Source: Rhodeus uyekii (Eukaryota > Chordata > Actinopteri > Cypriniformes > Acheilognathidae). Taken from it: DNA of 64,000 nucleotides. The stretch covers positions 61,611 to 125,610 of the forward strand of contig JAWRVZ010000625.1 in the NCBI GenBank assembly GCA_037043235.1, written 5' to 3'. Under the pieces are notes generated by a model. That model was not told the DNA's origin and did no database searches. It saw only the letters and a list, made by a program, of their open reading frames with translations. This document shows, piece after piece, positions 36,426 to 48,701 of this stretch. The translations under genes were made by a program, and so were the position numbers. How positions within the stretch are numbered: position 1 is the stretch's first letter; each line of letters starts with the position of its first letter.

Positions 36426-38311
36426 ATTATTAGGGGCCAAGCACCGAAGGTGCGGAGGCACCTATTGTTTTTGTTCCGGTTCTTATTATTATTATTATTA
36501 TTATTCTTCTTCTGCCATTGAAGTCTATGACAGCCCATAGAACCGTAAGCGGGAAAATGAAAAAAAGTTGGCACACTCATAAAGGAGAGTCTAATCATTG
36601 ACCATAGCAAAATTGAAGTCTCTAACTCAATCTCTCTACCGCCACCAACTGTCCAAAGTTGCACTCACGTTTACGTAAATAACTTTTGAACCGTATGTCC
36701 TAGAAACAAAATTCTTTTGTCCACTGATTCCTTGGCTCAAGACGATTCGATTGCACCCTATGACGTCATTTTCCGTCATGAAAATTTTCCCGCCATTTTG
36801 AATTTTATGAAAAACCTACTTTGTCGAACTCCTCCTAGGCCGTTCGTCCGATGTTCACGAAAATTGAACCACATCATCTCCTGACAATGTTGACAAAACG
36901 ATATATAAACAAAGTTGATTCGTCAAACCGTTTACGAATAACTCGTGAAAGAATCTGAGGTAAAAGTCGCCAAAATGAAATTGAGGCTTTATCTCCCCAA
37001 TGCATTAGCCTTTTCTGACCAAACTAGGTGTGTGTTATGTCAATCATGGTTTGAGGCTACCTGCAGAGTTTTGGCGCTCTGCCCCCTAGTGGTCAGGAGA
37101 TATGAAAAAGTGACATTTTTCCTTACAACTCCTGAACCCTTTGGCCAAAAATCATAAAACTGGTCTCGTTAGATTCAGTGCATCATGCCGAGTCGTGCGA
37201 TACCAAATTTTCCCATATCGGCCATTTAGAGCGTCGGCCATTTTGAATATTGTCATAAATTGCTATATTTAACAAATGGATTGGCGTATCGTTACGAAAC
37301 TCAATATGTGTCTTCGGCACCTAATCTTGATACGGCACAAAAAGTTTGGGGGCAGCGCCACCTTGTGGTCAAAAGTTATAACCAAATTTACAAATATGCT
37401 AATAACTTTTGATGACGTTAACCTATTGTAAAACAAATGGTCTTAATGTGTTCATTGGGTCAAGCCGAGACCATAGATACCAAATATGTTATATTCGGCC
37501 AAACCTCCGATTTGCCATGTTATTTTTCTTTAAAAACCTACTTTTTCGAACTCCTCCCAGACCGTTTGTCCAATTTTCACCAAAATTGAACCACATCATC
37601 TCCAGACCATCATGACAAAAAGTTATCCAAAGAAAGTTGATATGTCAAACCGTTTACGAATAACTCGCGAAAGAATCCGACGTAATGGTCGCAAAATTGA
37701 AATTGAGGCTTTATCTCCGCAATGCATTAGCCTTTTCTGACCAAACTAGGTGTGTGTTATGTCAATCATGGTCTGAGGCTACCTGCAGAGTTTTGGCGCT
37801 CTGCCCCCTAGTGGTCAGGAGATATTAAAAAACTGACATTTTTGATTATAACTCCTGAACGCTTTGTCTAAAAATCATGAAACTGCTGTCTTTAGATCCA
37901 GTTGGTCATGCCGAGTCCTGTGATACCACATTTTCCCATATCGGCCATTTTGAGCATCTGCCATTTCGATTTTTCTTATAAGATGCTATGTTTAACAAAC
38001 ACATGACTTTAGTGCTGTCAGCAATGGTTTACCCAATTGAAAGCAAACTTTGCATGTGTCAATGTCACCACACTCTCAATGTACCACACACTACAATTTG
38101 GTTACAGCGCTGCCTGTTGGTTGAATGCGATAAACCATTAAATCGAATTGCTAAAGACCGTATTGTTGGTTTTTCAGCCATTTAGACTTAAGTCATATTG
38201 AAATGTCTTTAGATTCTTACTGCCGTTGGTCTGATGATGCCAGTCATGTCGGCATGACATTTAATGCCCTCCTTGCGCTTGGCCCCGTGATGGCTGCTAG
38301 CAGCTATATTT
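36426..38311 (+). mobile_element. Family I-B unit 22 (long form), copy of unit 8
   Basis: Full unit with 5' domain at 36432, nearly identical from end to end to 10895-12780 (offset 25531). Shared private features include CTACCGCCACC in the head, GGGGGCAGCGCCACC, and TCAGTTGGTCATGCC-type changes in the last repeat. Confidence 0.82.
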
Positions 38312-39417
38312 ATTATTATTATTATTCTTCTTCTGCCATTGAAGTCTATGACAGCCCATAGAACCGTAAGCGGGAAAATGAAAAAAAGTTGGCACACTCA
38401 TAAAGGAGAGTCCAATCATTGACCATAGCAAAATTGAAGTCTCTAACTCAATCTCTATAGCGCCACCAACCGTCCAAAGTTGCACTCACGTTTACGTAAA
38501 TAACTTTTGAACCGTATGTCCTAGAAACAAAATTCTTTTGTCCACTGATTCCTTGGCTCAAGACGATTCGATTGCACCCTATGACGTCATTTTCCGTCAT
38601 GAAAATTTTCCCGCCATTTTGAATTTTATGAAAAACCTACTTTGTCGAACTCCTCCTAGGCCGTTCGTCCGATCTTCACGAAAATTGAACCACATCATCT
38701 CCCGACAATGTGGACAAAACGATATATAAAGAAAGTTGATTCGACAAACCGTTTACGAATAACTCGCGAAAGAATCCGAGGTAAAAGTCGCCAAATTGAA
38801 ACTGAGGCTTTATCTCCGCAATGCATTAGTCTTTTCTGACCAAACTAGGTGTGTGTTATGTCAATCATGGTCTGAGGCTACCTGCAGAGTTTTGGCGCTC
38901 TGCCCCCTAGTGGTCAGGAGTTATGAAAAACTGACTTTTTTGCTTATAACTTCTGAACCCTTTGGCCAAAAAACATGAAACTGGTCTCTTTAGATCCAGT
39001 GGGTCATGCCGAGTCCTGTGATACCAAATATTCCCATATCGGCCATTTTGAGCGTCTGCCATTTCGATTTTTCTTATAAGATGCTAAGTTTAACAAACAC
39101 ATGACTTTAGTGCTCTGTCAGCAATGGTTTACCCAATTGAAAGCAAACTTTGCATGTGTCAGTCACCACACTCTCAATGTACCACATGAATTGACACTAC
39201 AATTTGGTTACAGCGCTGCCTGTTAGTTGAATGTGATAAACCATTAAATCGAAATACTAAAGACCGTATTGTTGATTTTTCAGCCATTTAGACTTAAGTC
39301 ATATTGAAATGTCTTTAGATTCTTACTGCCGTTGGTCTGATGATGCAAGCCATGTCGGCATAACATGTAATGCCCTCCTTGCGCTTGGCCCCGTGATGGC
39401 TGCTAGCAGCTATATTT
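38312..39417 (+). mobile_element. Family I-B unit 23 (short form), copy of unit 18
   Basis: Starts with ATT repeats, no 5' domain. It is the first unit of the block 38312-43108 that repeats 26412-31208. It shares the unusual TAACATGTAATGCCC and GATGCAAGCC in the tail with unit 18. Confidence 0.83.
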
Positions 39418-41223
39418 ATTATTCTTCTCGTGCCATGGGAGTCTATGGCAGCCCATAGAACCGTAAACGGGAAAATGAAAAAAAGTTGGCACACTCATAA
39501 AGGACAGTCCAATCATTGACCATAGCAAAATTGAAGTCTCTAACTCAATCTTTATAGCGCCACCAACTGTCCAAAGTTGAACCAACGTTTATGCTAATAA
39601 CTTTTGAACCGTATGACCTAGAAACAAAATTCTTATGTCCACTAATTCCTTGGCTCAAGCCGATTCGATTGCACCCTATGACGTCATTTTCCGTCATGAA
39701 ATTTTTCCCGCCATTTTGAATTTTATGAAAAACCTACTTTGTCGAACTCCTCCTAGGCCGTTTTTCCGATTTCAACGAAAATTGAACCACATCATCTCCA
39801 GACAATGTGGACAAAAAGTTATCCAAAGAAAGTTGATATGTCAAACCGTTTACGAATAACTCGCGAAAGAATCCGACGTAATGGTCGCAAAAATGAAATT
39901 GAGGCTTTATCTCTGCAATGCATTAGCGTTTTCTGACCAAACTAGGTGTGTGTTATGTCAATCATGATCTGAGGCTACCTGCTGAGTTTTGGCGCTGTGC
40001 CCCCTAGTGGTCAGGAGATATGAAAAAGTTAAATATTTGCTTATAACTTCTGAACGCTTTGGCCAAAAATAATAAAACTGGTCTCTTTAGATTCAGTGCA
40101 TCATGCCGAGTCGTGCGATACCAAATTTTCCCATATCGGCTATTTTGAGCGTCGGCCATTTTGAATATTGTCATAAATTGCTATATTTAACAAAGATATT
40201 GGCGTATCGTTACGAAACTCAATATGTGTCTTCGGCACCTAACCTTGATACGACTCAAAAAGTTTCGAGGCAGCACCACCTTGTGGTCAAAAGTTATAAC
40301 CAAATTTACAAATATGCTAATAACTTTTGAGTGCGTTAACCTATGGTAAAAAAAATTAACTTTATACGTTCCTTGGGTCAAACCGAGAACACAGATACCA
40401 AATTTGTCATAGTCGGCCAAACTTCTTGTCCACCATGTTGTTTTTCTTTAAAAACCTACTTTTTCGAACTCCTCCCAGACCGTTTGTCCAATTTTCACCA
40501 AAATTAAACCACATCATCTCCAGAGCATCATGACAAAAAGTTATCCAAAGAAAGTTGATATGTCTAACCGTTTACGAATAACTCGGGAAAGAATCCGATG
40601 TAATGGTCGCAAAAATGAAATTGAGGCTTTATCTCTGCAACGCATTAGCATTTTCTGACCAATCTAGGTGTGTGTTATGTCAATCATGGTCTGAGGCTAC
40701 CTGCAGAGTTTTGGCGCTCTGCCCCCTAGTGGTCAGGAGATATTAAAAAACTTACATTTTTGATTATAACTCCTGAACGCTTTGTCTAAAAATCATGAAA
40801 CTGCTGTCTTTAGATCCAGTGGGTCATGCCGAGTCCTGTGATACCAAATTTTCCCATATCAGCCATTTTGAGCGTCTGCCATTTCAATTTTTCTTATAAG
40901 ATGCTATGTTTAACAAACACATGACTTTAGTGCTCTGTCAGCAATGGTTTACCCAATTGAAAGCAAACTTTGCATGTGTCAATGTCACCACATGAATTGA
41001 CACTACAATTTGGTTACAGCGCTGCCTGTTGGTTGAATGTGATAAACCATTAAATCGAAATACTAAAGACCGTATTGTTGATTTTTCAGCCATTTAGACT
41101 TAAGTCATATTGAAATGTCTTTAGATTCTTACTGCCGTTGGTCTGATGATGCCAGCCATGTCGGCATGACATTTAATGCCCTCCTTGCGCTTGGCCCCGT
41201 GATGGCTGCTAGCAGCTATATTT
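39418..41223 (+). mobile_element. Family I-B unit 24 (long form), copy of unit 19
   Basis: Second unit of the duplicated block (offset 11900). It shares with unit 19 the poly-A variant GGTAAAAAAAATTAAC and a deletion in the tail (CACCACATGAATTGAC, missing the CACTCTCAATGTAC segment). Confidence 0.83.
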
Positions 41224-43108
41224 AGGGGCCAAGAACCGAAGGTGCGGAGGCACCTATTGTTTTTGTTCCGGTTCTTATTATTATTATTCTTTTTCTTGTG
41301 CCATGGGAGTCTATGGCAGCCCATAGAACCGTAAACGGGAAAATGAAAAAAAGTTGGCACACTCATAAAGGACAGTCCAATCATTGACCATAGCAAAATT
41401 GAAGACTCTAACTCAATCTCTATAGCGCCACCAACTGTCCAAAGTTGCACTCACGTTTACGTAAATAACTTTTGAACCGTATGTCCTAGAAACAAAATTC
41501 TTTTGTCAACTGATTCCTTGGCTCAAGACGATTCGATTGCACCCTATGACGTCATTTTCCGTCATGAATATTTTCCCGCCATTTTGAATTTTATGAAAAA
41601 CCTACTTTTTCGAACTCCTCCTAGGCCGTTTGTCCGATTTTCACGAAAATTGAACCACATCATCTCCAGACCATGCTGACAAAAAGTTATCCAAAGAAAG
41701 TTGAAATGTCAAACCGTTTATGAATAACTCACGAAAGAATCCGACGTAATGATCGCAAAAATGAACTTGAGGCTCTATCTCCACAACGCATTAGCGTTTT
41801 CTGACCAAACTCGGTGTGTGTTATGTCAATCATGGTCTGAGGCTACCTGCAGAGTTTTGGCGCTGTGCCCCCTAGTGGTCAGGAGATATGAAAAAGTGAC
41901 ATTTTTCCTTACAACTCCTGAACGCTTTGTCCAAAAATCATAAAACTGGTCTCGTTAGATTCAGTGCATCATGCCGAGTCGTGCGATACCAAATTTTCCC
42001 ATATCGGCCATTTAGAGCGTCGGCCATTTTGAATATTGTCATAAATTGCTATATTTAACAAATGGATTGGCGTATCGTTACGAAACTCAATATGTGTCTT
42101 CGGCACCTAACCTTGATACGGCACAAAAAGTTTGGGGGCAGCGCCTCCTTGTGGTCAAAAGTTATAACCAAATTTACAAATATGCTAATAACTTTTGATG
42201 ACGTTAACCTATTGTAAAACAAATGGTCTTAATGTGTTTATTGGGTCAAGCCGAGAACACAGATACCAAATTTGTCATAGTCGGCCAAACTTCTTGTCCA
42301 CCATGTTGTTTTTCTTTAAAAAACCTACTTTTTCGAATTCCTCCCAGACCGTTTGTCCAATTTTCACCAAAATTAAACCACATCATCTCCAGAGCATCCT
42401 GACAAAAAGTTATCCAAAGAAAGTTGATATGTCAAACCGTTTACGAATAACTCAGGAAAGAATCCGATGTAATGGTCGCAAAAATGAAATTGAGGCTTTA
42501 TCTCTGCAACGCATTAGCATTTTCTGACCAATCTAGGTGTGTGTTATGTCAATCATGGTCTGAGGCTACCTGCAGAGTTTTGGCGCTCTGCCCCCAAGTG
42601 GTCAGGACATATTAAAAAACTTACATTTTTGATTATAACTCCTGAACGCTTTGTCTAAAAATCATGAAACTGCTGTCTTTGGATCCAGTGGGACATGCCG
42701 AGCCCTGTGATACCAAATTTTCCCATATCGGCCATTTTGAGCGTCTGCCATTTCGATTTTTCTTATAAGATGCTATGTTTAACAAACACATGACTTTAGT
42801 GCTCTGTCAGCAATGGTTTACCCAATTGAAAGCAAACTTTGCATGTGTCAATGTCACCACACTTTCAATGTACCACATGAATTGACACTACAATTTGGAT
42901 ACAGCGCTGCCTGTTGTTCGAACGTGATAAACCATTAAATCGAATTACTAAAGACCGTATTGATGATTTTTCAGCCATTTAGACTTAAGTCATATTGAAA
43001 TGTCTTTAGATTCTTATTGCCGTTGGTCTGATGATGCCAGCCATGTCGGCATGACATTTAATGCCCTCCTTGCGCTTGGCCCCGTGATGGCTGCTAGCAG
43101 CTATATTT
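41224..43108 (+). mobile_element. Family I-B unit 25 (long form), copy of unit 20
   Basis: Third unit of the duplicated block. It carries the same mutated 5' domain (AAGAACCG) and the same altered CTCF-like site (CCCCCAAGTGG) as unit 20. Rare variants GGATCCAGTGGGACATGCC and GAGCCCTGTG are also shared, which supports very recent duplication. Confidence 0.83.
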
Positions 43109-44991
43109 ATTAGGGGCCAAGCACCGAAGGTGCGGAGGCACCTATTGTTTTTGTTCCGGTTCCTATTATTATTATTCTTCTTCTGCCATTGAAGTCTATG
43201 ACAGCCCATAGAACCGTAAACGGGAAAATGAAAAAAAGTTGGCACACTCATTAAGGACAGTCCAATCATTGACCATAGCAAAATTGAAGTCTCTAACTCA
43301 ATATCTCTAGCGCCACCAACTGTCCAAAGTTGAACTAACATTTATGCTAATAACTTTTGAACCGTATGACCTAGAAACAAAATTCTTTTGTCCACTGATT
43401 CCTTGGCTCAAGACGATTCGATTGCACCCTATGACGTCATTTTCCGTCATGAAATTTTTCCCGCCATTTTGAATTTTATGAAAAACCTACTTTTTCGAAC
43501 TCCTCCTAGGCCGTTTTTCCGATTTCAACGAAAATTGAACCACATCATCTCCAGACAATGTGGACAAAAAGTTATCCAAAGAAAGTTGATATGTCAAACC
43601 GTTTACGAATAACTCGCGAAAGAATCCGACGTAATGGTCGCAAAAATGAAATTGAGGCTTTATCTCCGCAACGCATTAGCGTTTTTTGACCAAACTAGGT
43701 GTAGGTTATGTCAATCATGATCTGAGGCTACCTGCAGAGTTTTGGCGCTGTGCCCCCTAGTGGTCAGGAGATATGAAAAAGTTAAATATTTGCTTATAAC
43801 TTCTGAACGCTTTGGCCAAAAATAATAAAACTGGTCTCTTTAGATTCAGTGCATCATGCCGAGTCGTGCGATACCAAATTTTCCCATATCGGCCATTTTG
43901 AGCGTCGGCCATTTTGAATATTGTCATAAATTGCTATATTTAACAAAGATATTGGCGTATCGTTACGAAACTCAATATGTGTCTTCGGCACCTAACCTTG
44001 ATACGACTCAAAAAGTTTCGAGGCAGCACCCCCTTGTGGTCAAAAATTATAACCAAATTTACAAATATGCTAATAACTTTTGAGTGCGTTAACCTATGGT
44101 AAAACAAATTATCTTTATACGTTCCTTGGGTCAAACCGAGAACACAGATACAAAATTTGTCATAGTCGGCCAAACTTCGTGTCCACCATGTTGTTTTTCT
44201 CTAAAAACCTACTTTTTCGAACTCCTCCCAGACCGTTTGTCCAATTTTCACCAAAATTAAACCACATCATCTCCAGACCATCATGACAAAAAGTTATCCA
44301 AAGAAAGTTGATATGTCAAACCGTTTACGAATAACTCGCAAAAGAATCCGACGTAATGGTCGCAAAAATGAAATTGAGGCTTTATCTCCGCAACGCATTA
44401 GCGTTTTTTGACCAAACTAGGTGTGTGTTATGTCAATCATGGTCTGAGGCTACCTGCAGAGTTTTGGCGCTCTGCCCCCTAGTGGTCAGGAGATATAAAA
44501 AACTGACATTTTTGATTATAACTCCTGAACGCTTTGTCTAAAAATCATGAAACTGCTGTCTTTAGATCCAGTGGGTCATGCCGAGTCCTGTGATACCAAA
44601 TTTTACCATATCGGCCATTTTGAGCGTCTGCCATTTCAATTTTTCTTATAAGATGCTATGTTTAACAAACACATGACTTTAGCGCTCTGTCAGCAATGGT
44701 TTACCCAATTGAAAGCAAACTTTGCATGTGTCAATGTCACCACACTCTCAATGTACCACATGAATTGACACTACAATTTGGTTACAGTGCTGCCTGTTGG
44801 TTGAATGTGATAAACCATTAAATCGAATTGCTAAAGACCGTATGGTTGGTTTTTCAGCCATTTAGACTTAAGTCATATTGAAATGTCTTTAGATTCTTAC
44901 TGCCGTTGGTCTGATGATGCCAGCCATGTCGGCATGACATTTAATGCCCTCCTTGTGCTTGGCCCCGTGATGGCTGCTAGCAGCTATATTT
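43109..44991 (+). mobile_element. Family I-B unit 26 (long form), sister of unit 32
   Basis: One 5' domain at 43112 with GGTTCCTATT at its 3' side. The stretch 43560-44300 matches 54170-54910 (offset 10606), including the rare GGTGTAGGTTATG and CTTCGTGTCCACC variants of unit 32. The 3' motif is the perfect GTGCTTGGCCCC. Confidence 0.81.
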
Positions 44992-47124
44992 AGGGGCCAA
45001 GCACCGAAGGTGCGGAGGCACCTATTGTTTTTGTTCCGGTTCTTATTATTATTATTAGGGGCCAAGCACCGAAGGTGCGGAGGCACCTATTGTTTTTGTT
45101 CCGGTTCTTATTATTATTATTATTAGGGGACAAGCACCGAAGGTGCGGAGGCACCTATTGTTTTTGTTCCGGTTCTTATTAGGGGCCAAGCACCGAAGGT
45201 GCGGAGGCACCTATTGTTTTTGTTCCGGTTCTTATTATTATTATTAGGGGCCAAGCACCGAAGGTGCGGAGGCACCTATTGTTTTTGTTCCGGTTCTTAT
45301 TATTATTCTTTTTCTTGTGCCATGGGAGTCTATGGCAGCCCATAGAACCGTAAACGGGAAAATGAAAAAAAGTTGGCACACTCATTAAGGACAGTCCAAT
45401 CATTGACCATAGCAAAATTGAAGTCTCTAACTCAATCTCTATAGCGCCACCAACTGTCCAAAGTTGCACTCACGTTTACGTTAATAACTTTTGAACCGTA
45501 TGTCCTAGAAACAAAATTCTTTTGTCAACTGATTCCTTGGCTCAAGACGATTCGATTGCACCATATGACGTCATTTTCCGTCATGAATATTTTCCCGCCA
45601 TTTTGAATTTTATGAAAAACCTACTTTTTCGAACTCCTCCTAGGCCGTTTGTCCGATTTTCACGAAAATTGAACCACATCATCTCCAGACCATGGTGACA
45701 AAAAGTTATCCAAAGAAAGTTGAAATGTCAAACCGTTTATGAATAACTCACGAAAGAATCCGACGTAATGATCGCAAAAATGAACTTGAGGCTATATCTC
45801 CACAACGCATTAGCGTTTTCTGACCAAACTCGGCGTGTGTTATGTCAATCATGGTCTGAGGCTACCTGCAGAGTTTTGGCGCTGTGCCCCCTAGTGGTCA
45901 GGAGATATGAAAAAGTGACATTTTTCCTTACAACTCCTGAACGCTTTGTCCAAAAATCATAAAACTGGTCTCGTTAGATTCAGTGCATCATGCCGAGTCG
46001 TGCGATACCAAATTTTCCCATATCGGCCATTTAGAGCGTCGGCCATTTTGAATATTGTCATAAATTGCTATATTTAACAAATGGATTGGCGTATCGTTAC
46101 GAAACTCAATATGTGTCTTCGGCACCTAACATTGATACGGCACAAAAAGTTTGGGGGCAGCGCCACCTTGTGGTCAAAAGTTATAACCAAATTTACAAAT
46201 ATGCTAATAACTTTTGAGTGTGTTAACCTATGGTAAAACAAATTGTCTTAATGTGTTCATTGGGTCAAGCCGAGACCATAGATACCAAATATGTCATATT
46301 CGGCCAAACCTCCGATTTGCCATGTTATTTTTCTTTAAAAACCTACTTTTTCGAACTCCTCCCAGACCGTTTGTCCAATTTTCACCAAAATTGATCCACA
46401 TCATCTCCAGACCATCATGACCAAAAGTTATCCAAAGAAAGTTGATATGTCAAACCGTTTACGAATAACTCGCGAAAGAATCCAACGTAATGGTTGCAAA
46501 AATGAAATTGAGGCTTTATCTCCTCAACGCATTAGCGTTTTCTGACCAAACTAGGTGTGTGTTATGTCAATCATGGTCTGAGGCTACCTGCAGAGTTTTG
46601 GCGCTCTGCCCCCTAGTGGTCAGGAGATATTAAAAAACTGACTTTTTTGATTATAACTCCTGAACCCTTTGGCCAAAAATCATGAAACTGGTCTCTTTAG
46701 ATCCAGTGGGTCATGCCGAGTCCTGTGATACCAAATTTTCCCATATCGGCCATTTTGAGCGTCTGCCATTTCGATTTTTCTTATAAGATTCTTTGTTTAA
46801 CAAACACATGACTTTAGTGGTCTGTCAGCAATGGTTTACCCAATTGAAAGCAAACTTTGCATGTGTCAATGTCACCACACTCTCAATGTACCACATGAAT
46901 TGACACTACAATGTGGTTACAGCGCTGCCTGTTGGTTGAATGTGATAAACCATTAAATCGAATTACTAAAGACCGTATTGTTGATTTTTCAGCCATTTAG
47001 ACTTAAGTCATATTGAAATGTCTAGATTCTTACTGCCGTTGGTCTGATGATGCCAGCCATGTCGGCATGACATTTAATGCCCTCCTTGCGCTTGGCCCCG
47101 TGATGGCTGCTAGCAGCTATATTT
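44992..47124 (+). mobile_element. Family I-B unit 27 (long form), five 5' domains
   Basis: Five 5' domains start at 44992, 45057, 45125, 45181 and 45246. The third reads AGGGGACAAGC, breaking the inverted repeat. Two internal repeats follow. The unit ends TATATTT at 47118-47124 and the next unit begins with CTTCATCTTC, so no ATT tract separates them. Confidence 0.81.
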
Positions 47125-48701
47125 CTTCATCTTCTTCTTCCGCCATGAAAGTCTATGGCAGCCCATAGAACCGTATGCGGGAAAATGATGAAAGTTGGCA
47201 CACTCATTAAAGAGAGTCCAATCATTGACCATAACAAATTTGAAGTCTCTAACTCAATATCTCTAGCGCCACCAACTGTCCAAAGTTGAACTAACGTTTA
47301 TGCTAATAACTTTTGAACCGTATGACCTAGAAACAAAATTCTTATGTCCACTGATTCCTTGGTTCAAGACGATTCGATTGCACCCTATGACGTCATTTTC
47401 CGTCATGAAATTTTTCCCGCCATTTTGAATTTTATGAAAAACCTACTTTTTCGAACTCCTCCTAGGCCGTTTTTCCGATTTCAACGAAAATTGAACCACA
47501 TCATCTCCAGACCATGTGGACAAAAAGTTATCCAAAGAAAGTTGATATGTCAAACCGTTTACGAATAACTCGCGAAAGAATCCGACGTAATGGTCGCAAA
47601 AATGAAATTGAGGCTTTATCTCCGCAACGCATTAGCGTTTTCTGACCAAACTAGGTGTGTGTTATGTCAATCATGAGCTGAGGCTACCTGCAGAGTTTTG
47701 GCGCTGTGCCCCCTAGTGGTCAGGAGATATAAAAAAGTTAAATATTTGCTTATAACTTCTGAACGCTTTGGCCAAAAATAATAAAACTGGTCTCTTTAGA
47801 TTCAGTGCATCATGCCGAGTCGTGCGATACCAAATTTTCCCATATCGGCCATTTTGAGGGTCGGCCATTTTGAATTTTGTCATAAATTGCTATATTTAAC
47901 AAACACATTGGCGTATCGTTACGAAACTCGATATGTGTCTTCGGCATCTGGGCCTGATACAACACAAAAAGTTTCGAGGCAGCGCCACCTTGTGGTCAAA
48001 AGTTATAAACAAATTTTTCAAAAATGCTAATAACTTTTGAACACGTTAACCTATGGTAAAATAAGTTGTCTTTATACGTTCCTTGGGTCAAACCGAGAAC
48101 ACAGATACCAAATTTGTCATAGTCGGCCAAACTTCCTGTCCGCCATGTTGTTTGCAGGCTACCTGCAGAGTTTTGGCGTTCTGCCTCCTAGTGGTCAGGA
48201 GATATAAAAAAACTGACATTTTTGATTATAACTCCTGAACGCTTTGTCTAAAAATCATGAAACTGCTGTCTTTAGATCCAGTGGGTCATGCCGAGTCCTG
48301 TGATACCAAATTTTCCCATATCGGCCATTTTGAGCGTCTGCCATTTCGATTTTTCTTATAAGATGCTATGTTTAACAAACACATGACTTTAGTGCTCTGT
48401 CAGCAATGGTTTACCCAATTGAAAGCAAACTTTGCATGTGTCAATGTCACCACACTCTCAATATACCACATGAATTGACACTACAATTTGGTTTCAGTGC
48501 TGCCTGTTGGTTGAATGTGATAAACCATTAAATCGAATTACTAAAGACCGTATTGTTGATTTTTCAGCCATTTAGACTTAAGTCATATTGAAATGTCTTT
48601 AGATTCCTACTGCCGTTGGTCTGATGATGCCAGCCATGTCGGCATGACATTTAATGCCCTCCTTGTGCTTGGCCCCGTGATGGCTGCTAGCAGCTATATT
48701 T
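47125..48701 (+). mobile_element. Family I-B unit 28 with internal deletion
   Basis: No 5' domain and no ATT tract. The body follows the long form up to CCGCCATGTTGTTT and then jumps at about 48153 to GCAGGCTACCTGCAGAG. This removes roughly 240-250 bp that contains the AAAACCTAC...GTTATG segment of other units. The CTCF-like site just after has GCCTCCTAGTGG. Upstream part has features of unit 6 (GGCATCTGGGCCTGATAC). Confidence 0.8.

Larger units (their letters stand above)
38312..43108 (+). repeat. 4.8 kb three-unit block, duplicate of 26412-31208
   Basis: Units 23-25 repeat units 18-20 at a constant offset of 11900 bp. In the lines I compared by eye I found no difference. The left limit lies inside the ATT tract of unit 18 and the right limit at the TATATTT end of unit 20. 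Confidence 0.88.

Noticed and set aside
44992..45300. Regularly spaced short repeats resembling a CRISPR array
   Set aside because: The intervals are ATT triplets of varying number, not unique spacers, there are no cas genes, and the DNA is eukaryotic transposon repeat.
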